Of a stretch of DNA of 64,000 nucleotides, positions 10,701-19,114 are shown in pieces. Location: IMG/VR virus record IMGVR_UViG_3300030329_003436, positions 31,471-95,470 of that record. One strand, given 5' to 3'. The DNA is from a virus. The notes beneath the pieces were generated by a model, which worked only from the letters and a program-made list of their open reading frames with translations, had not been told where the DNA came from and made no database searches. Numbering within the stretch: position 1 is the stretch's first letter; the number at the start of each line of letters is the position of its first letter. The translations under genes and the position numbers were made by a program.

Positions 10701-13700
10701 ACTCGGATCAACATGGTAAGGTTCACATTTTGCGTTTTCGTCACAGTCCTGTTTGTTATTATGATCCGTGTTTATACACCCACCCTCTTGAGCTTGTCTC
10801 ATTCCGGTGATAAAATTATAAGGATCTGGTTCGTCGTGGAATGTGCATCTTGAAAATGTAACATCAACCTCTTCTGCTGTTACAATAGCGTTCCCCGTTC
10901 TTACCCAGCTACCACCCAATTTTTCGCAACATAGTTTGCTTTCTGGGTCACATTCAGGATCGGTGTCAGGACAGGTCATTCCCGTACAAGATCCTTCTTG
11001 CGAGCTTGTCATGACAACTTCTTTTCTTCCGTAAGGATCATGGCAAAACAATGTATAACTGTATCCAGTAGCTACTTTCTTTTTCCTCTTCTCTCCATTC
11101 TCTACTATAGTTACAGTATCATAGAGACATGTGTCCATCTCGTGGCGTGAATCTTTATAACCAATGTTATGAAAGTTAAGATTGGAGGGTGATGGAATAT
11201 GGACCGAACTACATTTTCCTTCGTATCTGTCGAAAAATTCCTTATTGCTATAAATTCCGTCTTCTGAATCAAAATCTCTGTATGGGTCGTCATCATTAAA
11301 TGCGCCTTTGATCGGGTTTCCTCTAGTTGTATTTTTTACAAACCCATCAGAAGGAGTATTGATTAGCTGCTGATCGCTTATTGACCACCCCCACATCGGA
11401 TACAGATCTATGTAACCATCCCCTTCTTCAAAAGAATTGGACAACCAAACCGCTCCACGGTTGCCGCTAGAGTCTGTCCATGCAGCACAGTTTACTCTAC
11501 TCGATTCGTCAATCTTAGTCCAAGTACCAAGAGGGGAAGCTGGAGGTGTATCACAACTAACCTTACTGCTTCTTCCGGCTATAACATCACCAGCACCATC
11601 AAGGCACGCATAACAATTTCCACCAAAATCTATTCCTTCACAGGACTCATCGCCGTTGTGGTTATTTTCGTCAGATTCTTCCGAAGCATCAGCGTGCGGA
11701 GTACAATTGCCTCTTGCGGCCTCATTAAGCCTGCCCATGTCAGCCTTTATAATGCCTTCATCATCGTCAAAAGGATGAAAATGATTTTGCCAAGCTCGAT
11801 ATTCATCGCTTGACCAGCCAAGAGTGTATGTCCACTTCTCCCATTTTTTACCAGCGGCAATACAAGCAGCTTCTGTTGTGTGTGCCGGATCGTCACATTG
11901 TCCTGTGCATGTAGCAGGATACCCTCTTTGAGTCCCCGGAGCCTCATGACCTTCTGGGGTTAGACATATACCACCCCTAGCTCTCGCTTTGCCTCTTTCA
12001 TCGTAAGTGTCTATAGGTTGACTTCCAGTAACATAACCCAGACTTGCTCCATCTAATTCTGTACTGGGTAAGTATTCCATAGGCCATTCGTCGGGAATAC
12101 CATCGCCATCCTTATCAACATATTCGTCGTATCTGGGTTTTCGCTTACCTAATGGAGTTACGCCAACAACTCTTGTTCTTGGCCCTCCAAGCATAAATAC
12201 GCCAGTATAAACATCGTTGTATTCATAGCCGACATTTGTATTGCGGATGATAGGTTCAGAGTAGCCTAATGATGTACCATCCCACTTGAACTGTTCTTCC
12301 GTCCACCATGCGGTTGGGCTTCTTTTTACCAAAGCGTCATCAATACTGTCTGAAACAATATGAGGAACAATCTTATCTGCTTGGTTTCTTGGAATTGCCC
12401 ATACTTTAATAATTCCAGCATAGGTACTATCTTGAACAGTGGGTGCAGCAACACGCGAGGGTCCATACCAATTATTATATGCAATCCCGGCAAACGGGGT
12501 TACGCTTCCGGGTTCTGGGTCACGAATTAACTCAACAAAAAAATCTGCTCCGGCGGCTTCACAAATGGTTTGGATAAGAGAAAGTAGACTGACATGATTT
12601 TCGTTTATACGAAGACTCGAATCTAGATTTCCTCCCCCCCAAGGACGTTGACTACCCGGAATTTTAGAAGGGGGATTTTTAACCTTATGAAGATTATATA
12701 AATCAGTCAGATCTACTTTATATCTATACGGGCCTTCTTTTCTGTCAGAAGTCCTGCCTCTACCAGCGATAACCACGGGTTCATCGTCTGGACTAAAAGT
12801 ATTTCTGTTGTCTGTGACATAATACGATGGGCCACCCATAGGCTCATTTGCTCTTTTATAACATTCGTCTCCACCCATGAGCATAAAATTAAGAGCTGGT
12901 AGAATACCAAATTCCTGTTTTTCAAAAGGCGTGCCGCTAAGTCCTAGTGCGGCACCACCCCAAGTGCCACCGGGATCACACCCAAAAGGAGGATCAATTT
13001 TGACATCGGGATCGTACCATACCATCCCAGCTTCTTTCATTTCAGCGTTTCCAAACCTTCCGTTTGGATTGGCTCCGCTATTACCCAACTCTTCAAAAAT
13101 ACCGCCGGGAGGAGCAAGGTAATCAGATGCGGTAGGTGTTAAATCTGCAAACCCGTCAATATCCGGTCTAAACTGAGAGAACTCATAGTACCCAAACACG
13201 TTCAATATATTATAATAGCCGCTATACCCTTTTTCCATAGCCCTCATGTTGGGGATATCTCTGGTGTTTGCTGGTTCCGTCCCAGAATAGCCACTGATTA
13301 AATCATTACCGTCATAGAACCCTTCTACCGCATCTGGGTAATCAATATCTGCTGGCGCCACGGGGTTTATAAATCTTTCCCCTAACAACACTATGGTGTC
13401 TTCCAGAACAACTCTTGGGTCTACTACCTCTACCTGATAGGTTATTCCACGTTCGCTATAGTCTTTTTTTACATTTTTGATAATACCATTAAATTCAAAA
13501 ATAGAGCTATCTTGGTAATCATATTGATCTGCACCAGTAGCCGGTGGTGGTTTATGATTAGGATGCGTTACCCCCCACTCGCGTAATCTATAATTAAAAT
13601 AGACCGGCGCGCCAGCCCTTGGTTTAAAAAAGTAATCGCCGTTCTGTAAGTAGTCTGGTACTTCGTCAACAACTCTCCTGCTACTTGCATTAATAGCGGC

Positions 13701-14039
13701 ACAGTCGCAGTTTTCCCAAGGTCGGATATCAGTTACGCAATTGGGCGCGCAAGGCTGTCCAACTTTAACACCAGTAGAACGTTCTGCATCATAAAGTTCT
13801 AGTGGAAATGCCTGAGTATCCCAAGGATGATATCCTTCCTTAACAGCGTTTGGATTTCTTAGAAACTTATCATCTTCCACTAAAGACACATTTAGCGTAG
13901 AGGGCTGGCTATTTAGCCCTAAATTAACGCTAAAGTTTGTAATAGACGCACCAAGAAAAGACTGTTGAAATATTTCTTGGTTAATTTTATTTTTTGCGTT
14001 ACTGGGAAGAGTAACTGGATTGTTTTGTGGTTTAGGCAT
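7704..14039 (-). CDS. Giant tail hub-like protein with Cys/Trp-rich insertions (2,111 aa)
   Basis: The start at 14039 follows ACACAGGATAAAA. The N-terminal 250 residues look like a tail-hub barrel domain: a beta-rich opening (SFLGASITNFSVNLGL) followed by FNGIIKNVKKDYSERG and YQVEVVDPRVVLEDT, a pattern seen in gp27/gp44-type hub proteins. The last 150 residues return to ordinary tail-protein sequence ending in a charged helix (EIQEQRIREQAKQIRDI). Between them lie many Cys-rich segments, with endings such as TTEAACIAAGKKW, NETDCVNFTATW, TPELCLDNGGTW, PKDECLAPLFAW and DKAACEAIPMHNW. Typical hub proteins are 350-1,000 residues, so the extra length appears to come from these insertions. Its place after the tape measure fits a hub or tail-associated lysin-type protein. 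No peptidase motif was seen. Confidence 0.8.
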   Translation of the reverse strand: MPKPQNNPVTLPSNAKNKINQEIFQQSFLGASITNFSVNLGLNSQPSTLNVSLVEDDKFLRNPNAVKEGYHPWDTQAFPLELYDAERSTGVKVGQPCAPNCVTDIRPWENCDCAAINASSRRVVDEVPDYLQNGDYFFKPRAGAPVYFNYRLREWGVTHPNHKPPPATGADQYDYQDSSIFEFNGIIKNVKKDYSERGITYQVEVVDPRVVLEDTIVLLGERFINPVAPADIDYPDAVEGFYDGNDLISGYSGTEPANTRDIPNMRAMEKGYSGYYNILNVFGYYEFSQFRPDIDGFADLTPTASDYLAPPGGIFEELGNSGANPNGRFGNAEMKEAGMVWYDPDVKIDPPFGCDPGGTWGGAALGLSGTPFEKQEFGILPALNFMLMGGDECYKRANEPMGGPSYYVTDNRNTFSPDDEPVVIAGRGRTSDRKEGPYRYKVDLTDLYNLHKVKNPPSKIPGSQRPWGGGNLDSSLRINENHVSLLSLIQTICEAAGADFFVELIRDPEPGSVTPFAGIAYNNWYGPSRVAAPTVQDSTYAGIIKVWAIPRNQADKIVPHIVSDSIDDALVKRSPTAWWTEEQFKWDGTSLGYSEPIIRNTNVGYEYNDVYTGVFMLGGPRTRVVGVTPLGKRKPRYDEYVDKDGDGIPDEWPMEYLPSTELDGASLGYVTGSQPIDTYDERGKARARGGICLTPEGHEAPGTQRGYPATCTGQCDDPAHTTEAACIAAGKKWEKWTYTLGWSSDEYRAWQNHFHPFDDDEGIIKADMGRLNEAARGNCTPHADASEESDENNHNGDESCEGIDFGGNCYACLDGAGDVIAGRSSKVSCDTPPASPLGTWTKIDESSRVNCAAWTDSSGNRGAVWLSNSFEEGDGYIDLYPMWGWSISDQQLINTPSDGFVKNTTRGNPIKGAFNDDDPYRDFDSEDGIYSNKEFFDRYEGKCSSVHIPSPSNLNFHNIGYKDSRHEMDTCLYDTVTIVENGEKRKKKVATGYSYTLFCHDPYGRKEVVMTSSQEGSCTGMTCPDTDPECDPESKLCCEKLGGSWVRTGNAIVTAEEVDVTFSRCTFHDEPDPYNFITGMRQAQEGGCINTDHNNKQDCDENAKCEPYHVDPSTAAPAGVSGLTAGECANEGTCVKIEVDPSTGADVESEVTAGDEQGCRDYCCREHAGDNTCKTRWEPHKWTGWNPGTGDLVRPDTATIPINLHLAGFIHGPSGEDILVDGVAENHYLATVTELRHAATSQDAWFKYMRNYDSWLPCKMEWKECIMNDSTQGGLKHAMEAFFGVGRPEYPAIPPVLKPSESGDTSVDEHNEGVPFLCKGTRADLTPEEHKKMEKNFSWRVVNEVATKYYGRTYLMQLPFAPPLEVGCSASPTCQCCKDENGNLHTGLITVAGNSVDVSTRAGCEEKAKSVTAIFESPCEDGGKPIDNETDCVNFTATWNKYNSISDCEDDGHKWSTYGIQSEWQAVVSKKDGEVIIVDNRWDIASAGWPFNDVGVCVDTTNLQELIEIRRLNDCYIYGIDNNVTVEWIEDEPRINSKENLRYPANQNFWNSDGNLEAFVAFPNTEIQRLSHQPHKLSFREFNPETYIEQFYSDIAGDASQDGTVFVKASVDPKIYWLPEISYIETLTNESEKKECFKDGEPMADPYYAIDPPPKSKAECLALNTVGSANHEWKGRSVRSSFLKPYALISIEGGAARYDLPDTYNDKRAQLFPDGEEFDDNCDAGDRIPYCDTGAGIAKRDHNDPTWGTPELCLDNGGTWVDKVARHECQTGPDSEGCHWETAVCIERSTDKVVDRPKDECLAPLFAWISGGRCTADNVTPAGSGYCEDLVTGRVVRVHPATSVPILDKAACEAIPMHNWVDTSGRKLVQGTSLCIPLTKVGDSRTADAYLKAALNNYFHHPVHMRMGADINKAPMVSAAFKPYYAGVPMESRIYYWGPWSKGKDWGKILYINDSSYHPGIFGAESEMAFAARAKCLADVDQFKINQETERGSVTLDGPPFYDLGTHVSFGTLPIPARIPPHLQALYAVGPPATPYFGPIITDMSVDVGPDGMSTTYNMQLQPKFGNLQEIQEQRIREQAKQIRDIRTKQEEDLRRSRLPDPQQFRSNYRG

Positions 14040-14058
14040 TTTTATCCTGTGTCCATTT

Positions 14059-16557
14059 TTATGGCGTATCTACTCTAGTGTTGTTAGCATCAATTACATT
14101 TCCAAATGGGTATCTCAATGGAACGGTAGGACTAGATATTCCATTAGTGGTATTAAACCATGTAGGATTATTTGTTTGAGTAGGCGCAGCGGCAGGCCAA
14201 ACCCCTGCACCACCTACAGGCGGAACCCCACCATTGGTTGCTTGAGTATAAGGCTCTTCAATCTCATAAACCCAAGATATGTCAAGCGTATAAGCTCCAG
14301 TTCTTGGATTCCAAGACTCCGTAGGGGAGTTCATGAATACTTTTGTCACGCCGTCTATTCCGGGTATTGGTCTAAACATATTCACCACCCTCATTAATGA
14401 GGTTTTCTGGCCAATGCTATTAGATGGCTTCTCTTTCATTGCATCAAGATATCCTACTTTGTACTTTTCTCCTGTAACTGGATGCACCTTTTCTGAAAAG
14501 CGAGGAACTCTAAGCTCTCCAGCTAGTTGTTCTTCACCCCATAAGTTTGTATCTCCAATCCTTGTCTTATCAAGACCTTCAACTTGGTTCGGGTTTGCGC
14601 TTCTAACAATTGAGATGTCATCATGTTGTCTGTCATCAAAAACAAATTCACTTATAGTATCTACTATACAGCTTATACTTAACCTTCTTTCCCATTGTGT
14701 TTGAGTATTTATATTTTGGAAAACCGGACCTCTTGTTCTACCGAGAACTAGATGGCTACCATAAACCTCTCCCGGCATCGTGTCGTTTACACTGATGTCC
14801 TCCGATAAGGCAAACGGTAAATATGTTTCGGGACCATTATTAAATGAGAACCCGTATGTTATAACACCCGTCAGTGGACTTAGACTGTTGCTAACGCTGG
14901 TCGGTTTTGGGTTAATTTTAACATCATATCTTCCAAGCCTATTAACAGAAGATTGTACAGTTTGATATAATGTTCTTTGGTAAAAGTTAAATCTTGCTTC
15001 TGCCGCTTGATATTTAGACTGGAATGTTGGTGCTAATGCAATTGTGGTTTGATTTCCGGGGTTTGTTGTTTTTGGAGCATCTGTATGGTCTCCTGTTGCA
15101 CCCAAGTTATAATCAACATCGTCATCAGCCTCATAGTTCCAGTATATATCTTGTCTGTTTCCGTAGCTATCAATCCAAGAGGCGTTGTCAACAAGTCCTT
15201 CAATAGTGCCATTTATTGACACTTCAATAATTGGACTGTCGCCTGACTCGTTTACAGACATTTCCATTGTTTCTAAAGCTATACTGTCTGCGGGTGCAAC
15301 TATCCAATTTTCTGTTACAGTGAAACCACCTCCTAATTTGTCTACCTGTTGACTTCTTGTATAATTAAATCCTTTAAACGCATCTATACCTAGACCGTCT
15401 AAATTAATACCGCCTTTATCAAGGTCGTCATTATCAAGGGTCATTAAACCAGACCCAAAACCCGGACCAAAAGACGTAGTATTTCCTTCTATCTGATTCA
15501 TGCCTTTCAAGAACCAGTCTCCATACCTTAATGTATCATACACAAAACCCCTAGCTTGTTGCCAAGCTTCTCTATTATATGTATCGTTTGGATTATAAGC
15601 CTTCCAAAAATGTACAGGTGTTGCAACAGTTGGATTATCTCCTCTAGAGACATCAGTATAATAGTCTGATGCGACTGCGGGTGTAACAGCCTCGGAAGCA
15701 AATTGTCCCTTGCCTACCGCACTAACAGTTCTAGTCATTTGATAAACTTTATGTGTTTTAAATATAGACTCCTCTAAGACATCTCCAAATGTACCTGAAG
15801 AAAATCCTGTTTCAAAGTCAACTACATTTCCATCCGCGTCTGTGTTTACAGCAGCGCTAGCAGTTCCGTCGCCAGCACCCCTCTCTGGATTGTCGGACCT
15901 TCTAATGGTTCTGCTTTCTGTTTCTTGTATATCCCAGCTTTCTTGAGCGTCTGATATCATCCAAGCAACTTCTTTGGCAGTGGCATGTCTCTGACCATTA
16001 ATAAAACTGTCGTAATCACGCCAGTGCTGATATAACAGTGTTTCCGCTGGCCCCCAGATAGTATCTGCTTCTAACTGAATGGTATACTGTGATATGTTTG
16101 GATTACCGGGATCATGAGAGGGAAAATCTAGACTCACAAATCTGGGATAGATAATCATCCCGTCAAAGCTTTGATTGTTGGGTGGGATTATATGTAATAA
16201 GCCACCCTCATTTCTTTTGGAGAAGAGATTCATTAAAAGCTTTTGCTTCGCCTGTATTGCTCTATACTCCCTTCCTTCTAGTTTGCCCCACGTAATTCTG
16301 TCATCACCCTTATCTCCGGTATCTAGAGAACTTTTATCATCACTAAAAATTGCTCGCATCTCGCCTGTTGCGTCATCAAACGCAATATAGGGCGACCCCA
16401 TGCCCGCCATGAGAGTTCCTTCAAGAGTAATGCTGTAAGTTACTCCTAGTATTTCTCCACTACCTGATTTCGCAAAGTTTTTTGTTATATTTACAAATGG
16501 GGTGGGATGTATGAAATGCACCTCTGATGAATTTGGATTTTGATATGATAGTGGCAT
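14059..16557 (-). CDS. Distal-tail/baseplate-like structural protein (832 aa)
   Basis: The start ATG at 16557 follows GGGGATTAAA. The N-terminal portion (about residues 15-180: TPFVNITKNFAKSGSGEILG and GVTYSITLEGTLMAG, then QYTIQLEADTIWG) has the beta pattern of tail-tube-related distal tail proteins. The middle and C-terminal parts are beta-rich with Asn/Gly turns, and Cys is scarce compared with its neighbours. It lies one base from the LamG protein upstream and 19 bases from the giant hub-like gene downstream. Order tape measure - LamG protein - this protein - hub suggests a distal tail or hub-base role. That role is inferred; I recognise no named family with certainty. Confidence 0.72.
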   Translation of the reverse strand: MPLSYQNPNSSEVHFIHPTPFVNITKNFAKSGSGEILGVTYSITLEGTLMAGMGSPYIAFDDATGEMRAIFSDDKSSLDTGDKGDDRITWGKLEGREYRAIQAKQKLLMNLFSKRNEGGLLHIIPPNNQSFDGMIIYPRFVSLDFPSHDPGNPNISQYTIQLEADTIWGPAETLLYQHWRDYDSFINGQRHATAKEVAWMISDAQESWDIQETESRTIRRSDNPERGAGDGTASAAVNTDADGNVVDFETGFSSGTFGDVLEESIFKTHKVYQMTRTVSAVGKGQFASEAVTPAVASDYYTDVSRGDNPTVATPVHFWKAYNPNDTYNREAWQQARGFVYDTLRYGDWFLKGMNQIEGNTTSFGPGFGSGLMTLDNDDLDKGGINLDGLGIDAFKGFNYTRSQQVDKLGGGFTVTENWIVAPADSIALETMEMSVNESGDSPIIEVSINGTIEGLVDNASWIDSYGNRQDIYWNYEADDDVDYNLGATGDHTDAPKTTNPGNQTTIALAPTFQSKYQAAEARFNFYQRTLYQTVQSSVNRLGRYDVKINPKPTSVSNSLSPLTGVITYGFSFNNGPETYLPFALSEDISVNDTMPGEVYGSHLVLGRTRGPVFQNINTQTQWERRLSISCIVDTISEFVFDDRQHDDISIVRSANPNQVEGLDKTRIGDTNLWGEEQLAGELRVPRFSEKVHPVTGEKYKVGYLDAMKEKPSNSIGQKTSLMRVVNMFRPIPGIDGVTKVFMNSPTESWNPRTGAYTLDISWVYEIEEPYTQATNGGVPPVGGAGVWPAAAPTQTNNPTWFNTTNGISSPTVPLRYPFGNVIDANNTRVDTP

Positions 16558-16558
16558 T

Positions 16559-19099
16559 TTAATCCCCTTTGATTAATATTTTTAATATACCGCTTGGAGA
16601 AGCGATTGTATTTGGTATTGACAAATTCATTGTTCCTGACGGTCTTGCAAGTCCAGTGGTAAATAGATTCATGCTATCGTTTGTGGTAATTGCGGGTAGT
16701 CCAGCAACAGAACCTATACCAGCCAAATCTCTTTGGTTCAAATATAGATTCATTATACCACTTGCATTTTGTCTAATTGGAGAATCAATAAAGAGTTTTA
16801 TACTATTGTTTATAGCTGTAGTACTTTGTTGTGCAAAAAGATTAAGTGTGGCAGTTGGTTTTGTACCTTCCGTATACAGCAGTCTTCTATTATTTATAGT
16901 TCCAATACCAACGTTAGGCATAGCTAATATCATTGTCCCGCTAGGAGTGCCTCTTCCGGGCGGTCCTAGTATATACAGATCTCTTGTGCTATTTAGGAAT
17001 GGGTAGGATACAGTTGCGCCTAAAGTGTATAAATCTGCCGTGCGTCTTGTTGATGTAAAATCGTCAACTTTTGCATACAGATTCATAGCGGCGGCACTCA
17101 TACCACCCTTGGAGAACAAGTTCATTGTTCTATTTGTAATTACAGACGCGCCAGCCGTGATAAAACCATGGCCAGTATCTCCTAATGCCGAAGATGATTC
17201 CTTCTTCACAAAGAGGTTCATACTTGCGGCGGCAACATCGGCGTCTACAAATAGATTCATATCACTGTTGATTGCCGTGACAGTTGTACCTCTAGTAAAT
17301 AGATTCGGGCCATTTAGACTTAAACTATTAAAAGTTTCAAAACTACTGTATTTTACTCTTGTTGAATATATCTTAAATTCGCCGTCATATGGAAAATCAG
17401 CTTTTGGGTATACTACAGTAAGGTTTAGTTTATGATTTGCAAAAGCGTTAAAGAAAGATAAACCATCTTTACCATATATAACGTCAGGCATATCAGCGCT
17501 AAACGTAAGCTTGGTCTTTCCTCCAGAAGGAACATACTTATAGCCGCCAGCCCAATTAACGTTAAGACCAGACGCTGCTGTAGCTGTTTTGTTTGTTATT
17601 GATGCGTAAATATCCGCACCACTTGGATGATTAGTTGAGTTCTCTACCCAAGCCTCTACGGTTAAACCGGTAAGCTGGAAAAAATTTGTTGGAGGATTAA
17701 CAAGATCAAAACTGAGTACGGAAGATACGGCGTTCTTGGTAGGTGTTCTTACAAGACTGCCACAGTCACCACTTGCCTTATTGTAGTTATATAGAGCAAA
17801 AGCACCGCCTTTGGTATTGGTGCCATCTACTCCAGACTCCACAGAGAGTTCAATATACTCAGTATCTAAAGCGTCAAATGCGCCCGTTCCTGTCTCGGTG
17901 GTTGGCCAGAAATCGTCACTTCCACCAAAAGCCTGACCGTCAAATGCCCCACCTGTTGGCGAACCAAGTTCCTCAACAAAGTTTCCAAGACGATAGATAG
18001 AGTTATAGAAGTTCTTAATGTCTTTATCTTTTAGGCCACTACCCATGACAGCAAGTTCGTCAAACCATCCACGGAAACCCTGCTCCAAGAAGGGGCGATG
18101 TTTCTTGCCTACCATAATCTCAGTATGGGCGCACGAGGAAGTGTCTCTGGAAAAACTCCCTGATGAACCTTCCAGATTGCCATTAACATAGATCCTCAGT
18201 TGTCCTTCGTCATATTTTCCTATGACATGGGTTGGGAACCTGTAGGAATCAAACCTATTAAGGGTTCTGGCATATCTTGCGGTGTTTACCCCGGACACGC
18301 TTTGATCCGCGCGAATATAATACCTTCCGTCGTAATCACACCCCATTATAATGTTGGCTGGGTCTTCTTTGTGTTGCGACATGAAGATGGAGTTAGTGGG
18401 TTCGCCACTGGGGAGAATCTTTGCGTAAGCTGTGTAATCACCACAAAGGTTAACACCACTACCGAGATTAAGGTGGGCATCTTTAGAAAGGTACAAGGCT
18501 CTTGCGGGGATTGCATCTCTACCCACTTCACATCTTAAAGCACCGCCTTCGTACCATTGGGCATGTCCACCCGTGGTGGTATACTGGATTGTGGTAGCCG
18601 ACCCTACGCATGTTCCTGCGTCCGTATCCGAGTCTGACTCCCCGATACGTGTTGGAGCAACCGGATTACATCCTACCGCTGCCGAACATTCACTTGTTAG
18701 CGCGGACCATTCTCCCGACCATGTTCCACCACAAGCGTCACACTCTGTTTTTGTGGTTTCTGACCCCATACAGGTTCCACCTGAACAAGAACTGCCTGTC
18801 CATTGCCAATCGCCATCCTTACCAGAGCAGTCGTCACCTTCTGATGCAGTTCCACTACCCGGAATACTGACAACAGGACTTCCGCCATAGACACCACTAC
18901 CTTCTAGCGGTAAAAACCTTCCACCAGCTTCACTAAACTTAGACTTTATTTCTTTGTAATAATTGCCTCGCCAGTAACCATAGTCGCGGTTTTTCTCACC
19001 GGCATCATTAATAGTTCCGCTAGGTGCGAGCGCCTTCTCACCGGCGTTTGACACACCGGCTAGAATGACTAATCCTACATTACCATTTATTGATGCCAT
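16559..19099 (-). CDS. LamG-domain tail protein with Cys module and MNLF repeats (846 aa)
   Basis: The start at 19099 follows AGGATCATTAA. Three regions are visible. About residues 85-200 are Cys/Trp-rich and include TKTECDACGGTW, the module found in the neighbouring giant proteins. About residues 205-370 look like a concanavalin A/LamG fold (Laminin_G_3 type), with YAKILPSGE, GQLRIYVNGNLEGS and GWFDELAVMGSGL; such domains bind glycans. From about residue 600 to the end, a short unit ending in MNLF, LNLF or MNLY recurs a dozen or so times (SDMNLFVDA, NRTMNLFSKG, SGTMNLSIP), suggesting a stacked beta structure. It is the first gene after the tape measure, so it is probably exposed at the tail tip and may bind a surface polysaccharide. 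Confidence 0.8.
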   Translation of the reverse strand: MASINGNVGLVILAGVSNAGEKALAPSGTINDAGEKNRDYGYWRGNYYKEIKSKFSEAGGRFLPLEGSGVYGGSPVVSIPGSGTASEGDDCSGKDGDWQWTGSSCSGGTCMGSETTKTECDACGGTWSGEWSALTSECSAAVGCNPVAPTRIGESDSDTDAGTCVGSATTIQYTTTGGHAQWYEGGALRCEVGRDAIPARALYLSKDAHLNLGSGVNLCGDYTAYAKILPSGEPTNSIFMSQHKEDPANIIMGCDYDGRYYIRADQSVSGVNTARYARTLNRFDSYRFPTHVIGKYDEGQLRIYVNGNLEGSSGSFSRDTSSCAHTEIMVGKKHRPFLEQGFRGWFDELAVMGSGLKDKDIKNFYNSIYRLGNFVEELGSPTGGAFDGQAFGGSDDFWPTTETGTGAFDALDTEYIELSVESGVDGTNTKGGAFALYNYNKASGDCGSLVRTPTKNAVSSVLSFDLVNPPTNFFQLTGLTVEAWVENSTNHPSGADIYASITNKTATAASGLNVNWAGGYKYVPSGGKTKLTFSADMPDVIYGKDGLSFFNAFANHKLNLTVVYPKADFPYDGEFKIYSTRVKYSSFETFNSLSLNGPNLFTRGTTVTAINSDMNLFVDADVAAASMNLFVKKESSSALGDTGHGFITAGASVITNRTMNLFSKGGMSAAAMNLYAKVDDFTSTRRTADLYTLGATVSYPFLNSTRDLYILGPPGRGTPSGTMILAMPNVGIGTINNRRLLYTEGTKPTATLNLFAQQSTTAINNSIKLFIDSPIRQNASGIMNLYLNQRDLAGIGSVAGLPAITTNDSMNLFTTGLARPSGTMNLSIPNTIASPSGILKILIKGD

Positions 19100-19114
19100 T
19101 TAATGATCCTGCTA

